This document shows positions 8,734-18,149 of a stretch of DNA of 64,000 nt, one piece after another. Made by a program: the position numbers and the translations under genes. The notes under the pieces are model-generated. The model saw nothing but the letters and a program-made list of their open reading frames with translations, did no database searches and was not told the DNA's origin. This DNA is from Leptospira fletcheri (GTDB taxonomy: Bacteria; Spirochaetota; Leptospiria; Leptospirales; Leptospiraceae): contig NZ_RQET01000004.1 of the NCBI RefSeq assembly GCF_004769195.1, forward strand, positions 1 to 64,000, written 5' to 3'. Each line of letters opens with the position of its first letter. Position 1 is the first letter of the stretch.

Positions 8734-9480
8734 ATGTGCACAGCTTTCATATATAGAAATCGAACCGATCATCTTTACGGCTTGGGTTTCAATCGAGACG
8801 AATCCGTAAAAAGAAAACCGTCCCTTTCTCCCCGCCTGATGGAATCACCGACAGGGAAGGCCATCGCTCCCATAGATGGAGACGCAGGAGGAACTTGGAT
8901 CGGAATCTCGCAGGACGGAGAAATCGTCTGTCTTTTGAACTATTACGAGGCGGCTTTAAAGCTTCTGAGAAATCCGGTGAGTCGGGGACTTTTGGTCCGC
9001 TCGGTTCTGTTGAAGGAACGTGCTCCGGAATCCTGGCAAGTTTCCGAATTGGATAATTATTATCCGTTCAAACTTTTCTGTATCGATAGCGAAAAAACGA
9101 GAATCTACATCTGGGACGGAAAGGTTTTTTCCACAGAAGAGAACACCGAAAGTTTTACCGTATACGGAAGTTCTTTCACTCAAGGACCGAAGGCACAGGT
9201 ATCCAGAAGGGAGGTTTTCGAAAAAGAGTTCCGACCGAAAACGAATCCGAACGCGAAAGACTTCATTCTTCTTACTAAGAATTTTTTGGTCTCACATCTT
9301 CCCGAAAAAGGAGCCTTGTCTCCCTGCATGCACCGCAGGGACGCGACTTCCGTTTCTCGTACGATTTTTGTTGTAGAAAACGGAAAAGTCGATTTGTTTT
9401 ATAAGCCCAACCAACCGTGCGAAGAAGGCCCTGAGGAAGAGTTCAATTTCACTTTGACTGATTTTCGAACGTTCGTATGA
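8734..9480 (+). CDS. NRDE family protein (TANGO2-like)
   Basis: 248 residues beginning MCTAFIYRN, with Cys2 exposed after Met removal as in the Ntn-hydrolase-like TANGO2 family. The family name motif appears as GFNRDESVKRK. Other conserved parts are AGGTWIGISQDGEIVCLLNY and the C-terminal DATSVSRTIFVV. No signal peptide is seen. TANGO2 homologues are linked to haem or lipid handling in eukaryotes; the bacterial role is not settled. The gene follows the FlgD/OmpA-like gene directly and precedes a PilZ gene by seven bases, so the three are probably co-transcribed. Confidence 0.88.
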   Translation: MCTAFIYRNRTDHLYGLGFNRDESVKRKPSLSPRLMESPTGKAIAPIDGDAGGTWIGISQDGEIVCLLNYYEAALKLLRNPVSRGLLVRSVLLKERAPESWQVSELDNYYPFKLFCIDSEKTRIYIWDGKVFSTEENTESFTVYGSSFTQGPKAQVSRREVFEKEFRPKTNPNAKDFILLTKNFLVSHLPEKGALSPCMHRRDATSVSRTIFVVENGKVDLFYKPNQPCEEGPEEEFNFTLTDFRTFV

Positions 9481-9487
9481 TTGTCCT

Positions 9488-9871
9488 ATGGCGGGCACTC
9501 ATTCCCTTTTTGATGATAAATACGAATACCGGGATCCTTCTCAGCAGAAGAGAAAGAATGCCCGCGTTAAAATCACCATCGAAGGGGAGTTTTGCGTCAA
9601 AGGTAAAACCCAAAGATTTCCCGTCCATGTCGTGGATATAGGTACCGGCGGAGCCGGAATGGAGACTAGAACTTCCGTATTCGAAGGGGACAGGATCGTT
9701 TTATTCGCGGCGATTAACGGAAAGAATATGGAATTGGAATCGGAAGTGATTCGAGTTTCCGGAAAAAAAGCGAACATCATATTCGTAAATCTTCCTGACG
9801 AAGATAAGGACTTGATCCAAGACCTGATCCATAAGAAGTTTTTCGATAAGGACAAAAAACCCCTCTCCTGA
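9488..9871 (+). CDS. PilZ-domain protein with partly degenerate c-di-GMP motif
   Basis: 127 residues forming a single PilZ domain. The arginine motif RxxxR is present as RKNAR. The second motif, usually D/NxSxxG, reads DIGTGGAG, with Gly in place of Ser, so c-di-GMP affinity may be reduced. The remaining beta-barrel pattern (IVLFAAINGKNMELESEVIRV) fits. It is probably a cytoplasmic c-di-GMP receptor or a former one. It is the last gene of the rightward group from 6969 and is convergent with the copper regulator. Confidence 0.8.
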   Translation: MAGTHSLFDDKYEYRDPSQQKRKNARVKITIEGEFCVKGKTQRFPVHVVDIGTGGAGMETRTSVFEGDRIVLFAAINGKNMELESEVIRVSGKKANIIFVNLPDEDKDLIQDLIHKKFFDKDKKPLS

Positions 9872-9891
9872 AATCTTTTCGGCACCGGGAC

Positions 9892-10287
9892 TTATTTTCG
9901 TCCTCCTTCTAGCTCGTCCAAAATCGGACAATCCGGTCTCTGATCTCCGTGACAATGCTTCGCCAGATGCTTCAGTGTAGAACACATCTTTCCCAATTCG
10001 AGGATCTTTTCCTCCATTTCGCGGACATGGGTTAGAGCCAGCGCTTTTACTTGAGAACTCGCTCTGGATTTATTCTTCCACAAACCCAGGAGTTGTTTGA
10101 TCTCGGGCAGAGAAAAACCTAACCCTCTTGCTCTTTTGATAAACTTCAAAGTATGGACGTCGTTTTCGCCGTAGATCCTATATCCGGATCGATTCCGCTG
10201 AGCCTTTGATACCAGTCCTAAGGATTCATAATGTCTTACGAGCTTAGGACTCACGCCGCTTCGTTTGGATAATTCTCCGATATTCAT
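9892..10287 (-). CDS. cueR: MerR-family copper-responsive regulator (CueR-like)
   Basis: 131 residues from the ATG at 10287-10285 (MNIGELSKRSGVSPK). An N-terminal MerR winged helix includes KLVRHYESLGLV and SGYRIYGENDV, followed by a long dimerisation helix. The C-terminal metal loop CHGDQRPDCPIL has two cysteines seven residues apart (C-x7-C), the pattern of the Cu(I) site in CueR. This predicts activation of the divergent copZ-copA operon by Cu(I) through distortion of its long-spacer promoter. A short tail of basic and acidic residues ends the protein. An upstream in-frame start would add 12 residues but lacks family support. Confidence 0.88.
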   Translation of the reverse strand: MNIGELSKRSGVSPKLVRHYESLGLVSKAQRNRSGYRIYGENDVHTLKFIKRARGLGFSLPEIKQLLGLWKNKSRASSQVKALALTHVREMEEKILELGKMCSTLKHLAKHCHGDQRPDCPILDELEGGRK

Positions 10288-10393
10288 TTTTCTCGACCTC
10301 TCGGACACGAACTCCGCAGACATTCTCGCAATCGGAGGCCGTAGAGGATGCGAACTTTTTGATTTTTATCCGTTTTTTTTCGGGAACTAGGTA

Positions 10394-10424
10394 TTGACCT
10401 TCCCATTATGGGAAGCTTTACACT
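10394..10424 (+). promoter_or_regulatory. CueR-type operator and long-spacer promoter of copZA
   Basis: A -35 box TTGACC (10394-10399) and a -10 box TACACT (10419-10424) are separated by 19 bases, the unusually long spacer of MerR-activated promoters. The spacer carries the dyad ACCTTCCC (10397-10404) and GGGAAGCT (10410-10417), nearly identical in kind to known Cu(I)-regulator operators. It lies between the divergent regulator gene and copZ. Confidence 0.85.
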
Positions 10425-10451
10425 TAAAATACGAGCTAGGAGGAATATCGG

Positions 10452-10658
10452 ATGCGGGAACTTAAGATAGAAGGAATGACATGCGGCCACTGTGTATCGG
10501 CAATCAAATCGGCGGTACAGTCCCTGGATCGGAACGCAAAGATCGAAATCGATCTAAACACCGGGTCGGCAAAATTGGAAAGCGAGATAGACGACTCGTC
10601 CTTAGCGGCCGCAATAGAGGAGGAAGGGTACGTTTTGACCTCCGTTCGGGAAGTTTGA
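10452..10658 (+). CDS. copZ: CopZ-like copper chaperone (HMA domain)
   Basis: 68 residues, one heavy-metal-associated domain with the Cu(I)-binding GMTCGHC near the N-terminus (Cys11 and Cys14). The beta-alpha-beta-beta-alpha-beta pattern is complete ([15 protein letters not shown], then [11 protein letters not shown]). A strong AGGAGG lies eight bases before the ATG. It should carry Cu(I) in the cytoplasm and hand it to the CopA pump encoded 34 bases downstream. Transcription probably starts from the 19-bp-spacer promoter just upstream. Confidence 0.92.
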   Translation: MRELKIEGMTCGHCVSAIKSAVQSLDRNAKIEIDLNTGSAKLESEIDDSSLAAAIEEEGYVLTSVREV

Positions 10659-10692
10659 AAGACGGATCTCACGCTGGAAACGGAAAGGGAAG

Positions 10693-12951
10693 ATGAACAT
10701 ACAAGAAACCGAAAAATCGAAAGAGATGACCATGGACCTGTTCGGTATGACCTGCGCGAACTGCGCCCTCCGAATCGAGAAAGGATTGTCCAAGGTTCCC
10801 GGCGTTTCGGAAGCCAGAGTCAATTTTGCGAGAGAAACCGCCTTTATCAGATTCGGAAACGGAACTAAGCCGTCCGACCTGTTATCGAAAGTGGAATCCT
10901 TAGGTTATACGGCTACGGAACATTCCGAACAAAACCTGGCTGAAACGAACAGAGCCCACGAACGGGAAATCGAAAAGTTGCGGACCCGTTTTTGGTTCTC
11001 CGTACTATTTTCCGCGCCACTCTTCTATACGATGGTTTCTCACTTTGGAATCCTTTCTTTTCTACCTATGCCTTCTTTTCTCATGCATCCATGGATCCAA
11101 TTCCTGTTTGCGGCTCCTGCTCAATTTTGGATCGGATTTCCGTTCTACAAAGGGGCCTACAGAGCTTTGAAAAACGGAACTGCGAATATGGACGTATTGG
11201 TCGCGTTAGGCACCACCGCGGCATTCGGGTATAGCTTTGCGAACAGTCTAAGCATAGGATTCGTGCGGGAAGATTTGTTATTTCTAACGGAGACACAGCA
11301 CGGAGCCTACCCTCCTCTTTATTATGAGACCTCCGCCGTATTGCTATCCTTTCTTTTGGGAGGAAAATGGATGGAGGCTTTAGCAAAAGGAAGAAGTTCC
11401 CAAGCGATACGTACTCTTCTTTCCCTAAAACCGGAAACGGCAAGAATCAAAAAAGGAGAAGAATGGATCGAAGTCCCTTCCGAATTCCTAAAACCGGGCG
11501 ATAAGATCCGGATCCGCCCCGGAGAAAAAATTCCCACCGACGGGGAAGTGGAGGAAGGAACCAGCGCTCTAGACGAATCCATGTTGACCGGAGAAAGTCT
11601 GCCCGTGGAAAAAAAAGTCGGATCCAAAGTGATCGGCGGAACGGTAAACGGAAATGGATCCTTGATCGTTCGTGCCGAAAAGATCGGCAGTGAAACATTA
11701 CTCTCTTCCATCGTAAAAACCGTAGAAGAAGCGCAAGCGTCCCGGGCTCCGATCCAAAGAATAGCGGATCGAATCTCCGCGGTTTTCGTGCCCTCCGTAG
11801 TTCTCATTGCTGCAGCCGATTTTCTACTCTGGTATTTTTTTCTGGAACCGGGCAACCTCTCCTCCGCATTGGAAAAATCCATCGCGGTTTTGGTGATCGC
11901 TTGTCCCTGCGCCTTAGGATTGGCCACGCCCGTATCCCTACTAGTCGGTACCGGAAAAGCGGCAAGCCGCGGGATCCTCTTTCGGAACGCAGAGGCATTG
12001 GAGTCTGCGGCCTCTCTTGGAATTCTAGCCTTCGACAAAACCGGAACCTTGACGAAGGGAAAACCCTCCGTAACCGGCTTTTTGTCGGAAGGAAATTCCG
12101 AATCGGAAATCTTACGAAGGGTCGCTTCCGCGGAATCCGTCTCGGAACATCCCCTGGCAAAAGCGATCGTCGAATTCGGAAAGGGGCGTAGGATCGGAAT
12201 CGAGTCTCCTCAAAACTTTCAAGCCCAACCCGGCGGAGGAATCCGAGCAAATATTGACGGACTCAAGGTTACGGTCGGAAATGCGGAGTTTCTTTCCTCC
12301 GAATCCGGAGATCTTCCCTCTACCCTAATCGCCAAAAGCGGAGAATGGGAATCCCAAGGAAAAAGCGTGGTCTGGGGAAGAGTAGAAGGAAGCCCCACCT
12401 CATGGGCGATCTTCGCCTTAGAAGACGAATTAAAGGAAACGACCGCAGAAGCCGTAGACGATTTGAAAAACCTTGGACTACGACTGGTACTTCTGACGGG
12501 AGATCACAAACGTACGGCGGAAAACATCGCCTCTCGGATCGGAATCAACGAAATCAAGGCTTCTCTGCTTCCCAAGGACAAATCGGATGCCGTCGCTTCA
12601 TTGCAATCTTCCGGTATAAAGGTAGGAATGGCAGGGGATGGAATCAACGACGCACCTGCCTTGGCGAAGGCGGATGTAGGTTTCGCGATGGGAAATGGAA
12701 CGGATATCGCCATGGAAACGGCAGGAGTCGTTTTAGTAAAAGGAGACCTGCGCCGTTTAGCGGATGCCATTAAGATCAGTCGGGCGACCGTTTTAAATAT
12801 AAAGGAAAACTTATTTTGGGCCCTTGCATACAACGGACTCGGCATCCCGATTGCCGCAGCGGGATATTTGGCTCCTTGGATCGCAGGCGCCGCGATGGCT
12901 TTCAGTTCCGTATCCGTCGTCGCCAACGCATTACGACTGAGGGGAAAATGA
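10693..12951 (+). CDS. copA: Copper-exporting P1B-type ATPase
   Basis: 752 residues. One N-terminal HMA domain has GMTCANC (Cys21, Cys24). Further landmarks are TGES in the actuator domain ([13 protein letters not shown]), the transmembrane copper site [10 protein letters not shown] near residue 404, the phosphorylated Asp448 in DKTGTLT, the SEHPLAKAI motif of the nucleotide domain, and [14 protein letters not shown]. The last membrane helices carry [12 protein letters not shown] and [12 protein letters not shown], which provide the other Cu(I) ligands of CopA. It exports Cu(I) from the cytoplasm at the expense of ATP. It follows copZ in the same operon and is likely induced by the divergent regulator. 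Confidence 0.96.
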   Translation: MNIQETEKSKEMTMDLFGMTCANCALRIEKGLSKVPGVSEARVNFARETAFIRFGNGTKPSDLLSKVESLGYTATEHSEQNLAETNRAHEREIEKLRTRFWFSVLFSAPLFYTMVSHFGILSFLPMPSFLMHPWIQFLFAAPAQFWIGFPFYKGAYRALKNGTANMDVLVALGTTAAFGYSFANSLSIGFVREDLLFLTETQHGAYPPLYYETSAVLLSFLLGGKWMEALAKGRSSQAIRTLLSLKPETARIKKGEEWIEVPSEFLKPGDKIRIRPGEKIPTDGEVEEGTSALDESMLTGESLPVEKKVGSKVIGGTVNGNGSLIVRAEKIGSETLLSSIVKTVEEAQASRAPIQRIADRISAVFVPSVVLIAAADFLLWYFFLEPGNLSSALEKSIAVLVIACPCALGLATPVSLLVGTGKAASRGILFRNAEALESAASLGILAFDKTGTLTKGKPSVTGFLSEGNSESEILRRVASAESVSEHPLAKAIVEFGKGRRIGIESPQNFQAQPGGGIRANIDGLKVTVGNAEFLSSESGDLPSTLIAKSGEWESQGKSVVWGRVEGSPTSWAIFALEDELKETTAEAVDDLKNLGLRLVLLTGDHKRTAENIASRIGINEIKASLLPKDKSDAVASLQSSGIKVGMAGDGINDAPALAKADVGFAMGNGTDIAMETAGVVLVKGDLRRLADAIKISRATVLNIKENLFWALAYNGLGIPIAAAGYLAPWIAGAAMAFSSVSVVANALRLRGK

Positions 12952-13073
12952 TCGAAAATCCGGAAAAGTATTCTCCGTTTTCCTCGGATCGGACATAAGA
13001 ACAAGATTGGCGAACTGATTCTTATCTCTCTCTCCGTTCAATTCGGCACTAGGGTCGATCCGAAAATCAATGT

Positions 13074-13919
13074 ATGGATGGAATGCTTACCGGAAAATTC
13101 AAGACGATCCTAGTGCTACTTCCGCTTCTCTTCCTCCTACCGGAAAAGGAAATTCACGCGGATTTAGACAGCAACCGTGCCACCGCACTGCTTAGGATAG
13201 AGCACGGCCTGAAGGAAAACGAATTTCACCTAAAAGCGATCAATAGCTCGATTTCGAACTACGGAACTCAGGAGGAGAAAGCCTTTTACAAACGCTGTAT
13301 CCAACACCACATAGAGACGTTCACCCTGTATCTTCAATTCGATCTACCTCATTCCTATGACGAAATGAGACAGACGCAACGACTCCTCGTCCGATTGTAT
13401 TCTGGAACCGTGGAAAATTTCAGGCTCAGAGTGCGCCAGGAATTGGATATCCTATCGAAGTATGCTCTCCGAACCTCGGACGCCGAAGCAAGACACCACT
13501 TGGAAATGGGATATAGAGAGCTAGGCGCGGCAATCGCGAAAAAAACCATCGCGGAAAATACGCGACCGTACTTACCAGGAATCAAGACCCAATATCTGTA
13601 CGAATCACTGAAGCTACTGAAGCAATCCCGAAAATACTCGGTATTACTTTCCCTTAAATTTCTTTCCGACTTCCAGCCGGATCTACAATCCTTCGAATTC
13701 GAAGAAATTTACAACGAAATCAACCGGGCCATGTTTACGAAGGCGGATCAGTATGCCAGAATTCATTTCGATAATAATTTTATGATCTTTAACGCGGAAA
13801 ACCAATACGAATCCACGTGGGAAAACCCTGCTCTTGACGAATTGGAGAAATCCTTCGGCGACATTGATCCCGGGTTGGACCGAAAACGCCGCCAGGCCAA
13901 AAGGAGCCTAACCCCCTAG
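13074..13919 (+). CDS. Secreted hypothetical protein
   Basis: 281 residues. The N-terminus (FKTILVLLPLLFLLPEKEIHA) looks like a cleavable signal peptide ending near residue 29. The mature part is almost entirely helical and charged, with several aromatic-rich segments (FYKRCIQHHIETFTLYLQFD; YARIHFDNNFMIFNAENQYE). The C-terminus is basic (RKRRQAKRS). I recognise no domain; it looks like a lineage-specific periplasmic protein. The gene stands alone after copA, 122 bases downstream. A GTG reading of the next gene begins 76 bases after its stop. A later in-frame ATG at codon 4 is an alternative start. Confidence 0.7.
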   Translation: MDGMLTGKFKTILVLLPLLFLLPEKEIHADLDSNRATALLRIEHGLKENEFHLKAINSSISNYGTQEEKAFYKRCIQHHIETFTLYLQFDLPHSYDEMRQTQRLLVRLYSGTVENFRLRVRQELDILSKYALRTSDAEARHHLEMGYRELGAAIAKKTIAENTRPYLPGIKTQYLYESLKLLKQSRKYSVLLSLKFLSDFQPDLQSFEFEEIYNEINRAMFTKADQYARIHFDNNFMIFNAENQYESTWENPALDELEKSFGDIDPGLDRKRRQAKRSLTP

Positions 13920-13995
13920 ATTCCGAAAGAAATTTCTTTATCGAAACCAAAACCAGGATTGACAGCGCGTCTCCGCGGGGATATTCCCTTCCTTT

Positions 13996-15969
13996 GTGTC
14001 GGAACTAAGTTGCCCCAATTGCGGAGCCCCCGTCCCCTTTATCAATAAGGCCTCAGTATATGCGGTCTGCCCGAATTGCCGCACCCTTTCGTTGAAAAAA
14101 GACGTCCAACTGGAAAAAATCGGAGAGTCGGGGGAACTCGCCGACGACAATACAGTGATCCGAATCGGGACTGAAGGAACGTTCCGAAAAAAGAATTTCA
14201 AAGTGCTAGGAAGGATCCAATTAAAATTCGACCTAGGATACTGGAATGAATGGTATGTTTCCGAAGAGGACGGCAGCACTGCCTGGTTAGGGGAAGCGCA
14301 AGGAATTTATTTTTATACTCGTCTCGACACGAGCCTCCCGGCCGATCAATTTCCGCGTGTTCCCGAACCGACATCCGAATACCCGAAAATCTACGAAGCG
14401 GGTCACGGAAAAAAAGACAGACTTTCTCCGGGTGACACATTCACTCTGGGTCGAGACTGGACCTTGAAAGAAATCAGCGTTGCGGAATGCGTAGGAGGGG
14501 AAGGAGAATTACCTCTCAATTTCGAAACCGGCTACAGAGCAGTTCTCTTGGATATCGCCGATGGCGAGGACAACTTCGGCACCATAGATTATTCCGATGA
14601 GCCTCCTCTTCTATTCGTAGGCCACGCCGCCACATTTCAGGAACTGCAATTACGAAATCTGAAGGAGAACGCGGTAGCGTTCGGAGCCGGACTTGTGCAA
14701 GCCCGCTCCATACAATGCGTCGGTTGCGGCGCCTCCTTGAACCAATTGAGACCGGATTTTTCCAAGTCTATCGCCTGTGAATATTGCGGAACCGTAATGG
14801 ACACGGAACAACAGGATCTAAAGGTGATCGCGAAGTTCGAAGAAGTATCCAAAGAAGGAATTTATCTTCCGCTCGGAACTCAGGTCAAGTTGCCCGGGCG
14901 CCCGGAATCACAAGTGCTCGGTATTCTGAAAAAATCCTCGGAAGAGGACGGCGAAACTTTCCGATGGACGGACTATCTTTTACACTATCCTGGAGGGTAC
15001 GCCTGGCTCAACGAAAACGGAAATAATTGGACCTACTTCGAACCTCTATTAGGCGTTCCAAAATGGGCCTCCGGACTCAAGCGAATCTATGGAAAAGAAA
15101 AATACGACTGGTATGCCAAATCGGAATCGAACACCGACCTAGCCCTGGGAGAATTCTACTGGAAAGTCAAGTCCGGAGAAAAAGCGGAGATCGAGGACTA
15201 CGTCTCGCCGCCCAATATGCTTTCCTCCGAAAGGACCGAAAGGGAGATTTTCTGGTCCAAGGGAACTTTTGTCCCGTTCCAAACGATGAAAGGGGCTCTT
15301 CCGCTGGAAGTCGCCTCCAAATTACAAAAACCCGAGGACATAGGAGCTTGCGAACCGAATCCATATAAGATCCGATTGAAACGGAATTTTCGGATCGCAG
15401 TGGTTCTTACCGCAATATTCTTTTTTGTTGAAATGTACGGATGTATAAAAGCCAAGGAAGAGGTGGTCTACCAAGGTAACTTTGCGTATGTGCAGACTTC
15501 CCCGTCCGGAACCGACATAGGAACCTTTAATTTTCACGATAATTCTTTCGTGACCGATATCTTCGAAATCAAAGGCGAAGCGACGGATAACGTGGAGATT
15601 AAGATAGACTCTCCGAATCTTGATAACAAGTACATGTATTTCTCCGTAGCCCTTATAAATGCGGATACGGATATTGCTTACGATACCGCCATCGAAACCA
15701 GCTATTACCACGGAGTCGACGACGGAGAATCCTGGTCGGAAGGGTCCAAAAGCGGTTCGAAAGATATGGCCGAAATCCCGCCGGGACATTATTATCTTAG
15801 GCTGGAAACCCAATCCGATTTCCGTCCCGGCGCAGGGGCAAAATACAATGTGCAGGTCCTCAGGGACGTGATGAGCCCGGCTCCCTTTTTCCTATTCGGA
15901 ATTCTCTTATGGCTTCCCTTGATCTACACTTTCTTTAAAAGTTATTATTTCGATAGCAGGAGAACTTAG
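13996..15969 (+). CDS. DUF4178 protein with two zinc ribbons and membrane anchors
   Basis: 657 residues from a GTG start. Two repeats of zinc ribbon plus DUF4178 are seen: CPNCGAPVPF...CPNCRTL followed by WNEWYVSEEDGSTAWLGEA, and CVGCGAS...CEYCGTVMD followed by WTDYLLHYPGGYAWLNE. After about residue 460 there is one membrane helix (IAVVLTAIFFFVEM), an extracytoplasmic beta-rich part, and a final membrane helix (FFLFGILLWLPLIYTF). DUF4178 proteins are often encoded next to membrane aminopropyltransferases, as here. The molecular role is unknown. The following small gene starts four bases after its stop. Confidence 0.85.
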   Translation: MSELSCPNCGAPVPFINKASVYAVCPNCRTLSLKKDVQLEKIGESGELADDNTVIRIGTEGTFRKKNFKVLGRIQLKFDLGYWNEWYVSEEDGSTAWLGEAQGIYFYTRLDTSLPADQFPRVPEPTSEYPKIYEAGHGKKDRLSPGDTFTLGRDWTLKEISVAECVGGEGELPLNFETGYRAVLLDIADGEDNFGTIDYSDEPPLLFVGHAATFQELQLRNLKENAVAFGAGLVQARSIQCVGCGASLNQLRPDFSKSIACEYCGTVMDTEQQDLKVIAKFEEVSKEGIYLPLGTQVKLPGRPESQVLGILKKSSEEDGETFRWTDYLLHYPGGYAWLNENGNNWTYFEPLLGVPKWASGLKRIYGKEKYDWYAKSESNTDLALGEFYWKVKSGEKAEIEDYVSPPNMLSSERTEREIFWSKGTFVPFQTMKGALPLEVASKLQKPEDIGACEPNPYKIRLKRNFRIAVVLTAIFFFVEMYGCIKAKEEVVYQGNFAYVQTSPSGTDIGTFNFHDNSFVTDIFEIKGEATDNVEIKIDSPNLDNKYMYFSVALINADTDIAYDTAIETSYYHGVDDGESWSEGSKSGSKDMAEIPPGHYYLRLETQSDFRPGAGAKYNVQVLRDVMSPAPFFLFGILLWLPLIYTFFKSYYFDSRRT

Positions 15970-15973
15970 CGTT

Positions 15974-16171
15974 ATGTTGGATCTTTTAAAAGGACTGATT
16001 TATCCTTTCTTCGCGACGGCCATGGCGTTCGGTTTTTATTCGCAGTACCGGGTGGGTGGAATCACCAGCGAATTCGAAGAAGTCACGAAAGTTCCCAAAA
16101 CGGTAAGACAGAACCCGGGAATCTATCGATCTCATTATAACTGGTACTCCACATATACCGGAGGAAAATAA
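15974..16171 (+). CDS. Small membrane protein of the DUF4178/aminopropyltransferase module
   Basis: 65 residues with one probable N-terminal membrane helix ([18 protein letters not shown]) and a polar tail containing [18 protein letters not shown]. It lies between the DUF4178 gene and the aminopropyltransferase gene with almost no spacing, so it is part of the same transcript. Its end carries GGAGG, which probably serves as the ribosome-binding site of the next gene. I do not recognise a family by sequence. Confidence 0.65.
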   Translation: MLDLLKGLIYPFFATAMAFGFYSQYRVGGITSEFEEVTKVPKTVRQNPGIYRSHYNWYSTYTGGK

Positions 16172-16172
16172 T

Positions 16173-17672
16173 CTGCAGCGGGCACTTTTAGTTTCCGTGC
16201 TGATTCTTTCTTCCTGTGGACTCGTATACGAATTACTAGCGGGGACAGTCGCCAGCTACCTCTTGGGGGAAACGGTAACCCAGTTTTCCTTAGTGATAGG
16301 TGTGTATCTGTTTTCCATGGGGATCGGAAGTTGGTTTTCCAGATATTTGTTAAAGGACTTGGTTCCTAAATTTCTGGAAGTGGAACTCGCCTTAGGATTA
16401 TTAGGCGGATCGAGCGCCGCTTTACTCTTTCTCAGTTTCGGACGCACGAGGATCTTCCAAATCCCTTTGTTCAGCCTTGTAGTAATCGTGGGGATTTTGG
16501 TCGGAATGGAGATCCCCCTTCTCCTAAGAATACTCAGAAGAAAATTAGGTTTCCGGGATCTGGTCTCCAAGGTCCTCAGTTTGGATTATGCCGGAGCCCT
16601 TTTGGCATCTCTGACCTTTCCCGTCTTTTTTGCACCGAAATTAGGAATGGTCCGAACCTCATTTCTCTTCGGAATCCTGAATGCGGGAACCGCTCTCTGG
16701 GGAACCTGGATGTTGCCTTTGCAGGAAAAAGAGAAGAGGAATCTTCGGACGAAGGCCGCGATCGTGCTCACTCTTCTCGCTCTCGGATTAACGTTTGCCG
16801 ACGCAATCACCGCTTATAGCGAGGAAAATCTTTATACAGACGAGATCGTATACACCAAGCAGACAAAATTCCAGAGAATCACCGTGACCCGTTACAAAAG
16901 CGAACTGAGACTCTTTTTAAACGGACATTTGCAATTCAGTTCTAGGGACGAATATAGATATCACGAAACTCTTGCACATCCGGCTTTATTATCGCATCCG
17001 AATCCCAGAAACATACTCGTTCTCGGCGGAGGGGACGGCTTGGCGGTAAGGGAAATTCTAAAATATCCTTCGGTCCAGCGCGTAACCTTGGTGGACTTGG
17101 ATCCTGAAATGACGAGGCTCTTTTCGGAGCAATCCCTTCTGACCCAAATCAACGGATCCAGTCTCAGAAATCCGAAGGTTCGGATCGAGAATGCGGACGC
17201 CTTCCTTTGGCTGGAAAAAGCCGACGAAACGTTCGATGTGGTTCTGATCGATTTTCCGGATCCGAGCAATTTCTCGATCGGAAAATTGTATACGACCGCA
17301 TTTTACAAAAGCCTAAAGCGTCGTCTGAATCCTCTTTCGATCGTGGAAATACAATCCACTTCCCCTTTATTCGCGAGGATGTCCTTTTGGTGTGTGGAAA
17401 AAACCTTACAAGAATCCGGCTTCGAGACTAGACCCCTTCACGTGTACGTCCCCTCCTTCGGAGAGTGGGGTTTCGTCCTAGCCGGAACGAGAAAGCTCCC
17501 CGAGTATAGGCCGGATCTACCTCCTGGACTTAGATTTTTGAACGAAATAGAACTCGACTCCCTTTCCGAGTTCCCTGTGGACATGTCGAGAGTCTCTGTG
17601 GAACCGAATAGATTGGACAATCAGGTACTGGTCCGCTATTACGATCAAGAATGGAATCGATTGCTGGATTAA
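16173..17672 (+). CDS. Membrane-anchored spermidine synthase-like aminopropyltransferase
   Basis: About 499 residues if translation starts at CTG 16173; a GTG at 16197 would give 491. The CTG has GGAGG eight bases upstream and begins the family-typical [11 protein letters not shown] opening, whereas the GTG has no ribosome site. The first half has several membrane helices including [18 protein letters not shown]. The second half is a Rossmann aminopropyltransferase domain with [17 protein letters not shown] and [11 protein letters not shown] for nucleotide binding, and [14 protein letters not shown] at the catalytic loop. It may transfer aminopropyl groups from decarboxylated AdoMet, but the substrate of these membrane forms is not established. 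It closes the operon starting at 13996. Confidence 0.85.
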   Translation: MQRALLVSVLILSSCGLVYELLAGTVASYLLGETVTQFSLVIGVYLFSMGIGSWFSRYLLKDLVPKFLEVELALGLLGGSSAALLFLSFGRTRIFQIPLFSLVVIVGILVGMEIPLLLRILRRKLGFRDLVSKVLSLDYAGALLASLTFPVFFAPKLGMVRTSFLFGILNAGTALWGTWMLPLQEKEKRNLRTKAAIVLTLLALGLTFADAITAYSEENLYTDEIVYTKQTKFQRITVTRYKSELRLFLNGHLQFSSRDEYRYHETLAHPALLSHPNPRNILVLGGGDGLAVREILKYPSVQRVTLVDLDPEMTRLFSEQSLLTQINGSSLRNPKVRIENADAFLWLEKADETFDVVLIDFPDPSNFSIGKLYTTAFYKSLKRRLNPLSIVEIQSTSPLFARMSFWCVEKTLQESGFETRPLHVYVPSFGEWGFVLAGTRKLPEYRPDLPPGLRFLNEIELDSLSEFPVDMSRVSVEPNRLDNQVLVRYYDQEWNRLLD

Positions 17673-17762
17673 GTCCGCGATTCCTATTCCGATACGGGAA
17701 ATTACTTTTCAACACCTTCGAAACGAATCAAGGTAACCAAAACCGCATAGACCGAGGTCAGA

Positions 17763-18149
17763 ATGAACCAAAATCGTTTCTATACATGCCTATTCGTCGC
17801 AATTGCGCTTCTTGCTTGGAGCCTTGTTTCCTTGTCCGCACAAAGCGGAACGACGGAGACCACTTTGCACGATTTTATGGAAGATTATACGAAACCAGCT
17901 TCCAAAAAAGCCAAGAAAGGCGACAAAGCCGCGTTGGAAAGAATTCTGAAAGAGGTCCCGAACTTTGCTTTGGACGAGCAAAAAGGAAAATGGAAAGAGA
18001 TCACGGACTCTGCCTTGGCCAGCGGAGACCTGGAAGGTTCCTGCAAAAGTTGTCACAAAGAATTCAAGAAAGAATACAAGAAGAATTACCGCAAGAGACC
18101 GATACAGGTTCCGAACGAGCTGATCAGTTTCTTGAAAGGGTCGAAGTAA
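17763..18149 (+). CDS. Small secreted class II-like cytochrome c
   Basis: 128 residues with a signal peptide (FVAIALLAWSLVSLSA). The mature part is helical and lysine-rich and carries one CKSCH haem-attachment motif (Cys94, Cys97, His98) near its C-terminus, as in cytochromes c' and c556. It is therefore probably a periplasmic monohaem protein; the axial ligand and partner are unknown. The 3' end overlaps the convergent phosphatase gene by 26 bases. It stands 90 bases after the aminopropyltransferase gene. Confidence 0.75.
   Translation: MNQNRFYTCLFVAIALLAWSLVSLSAQSGTTETTLHDFMEDYTKPASKKAKKGDKAALERILKEVPNFALDEQKGKWKEITDSALASGDLEGSCKSCHKEFKKEYKKNYRKRPIQVPNELISFLKGSK

Noticed and set aside
12957..12991. 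Imperfect hairpin after copA as a terminator
   Set aside because: The stem has mismatches and no T-run follows.
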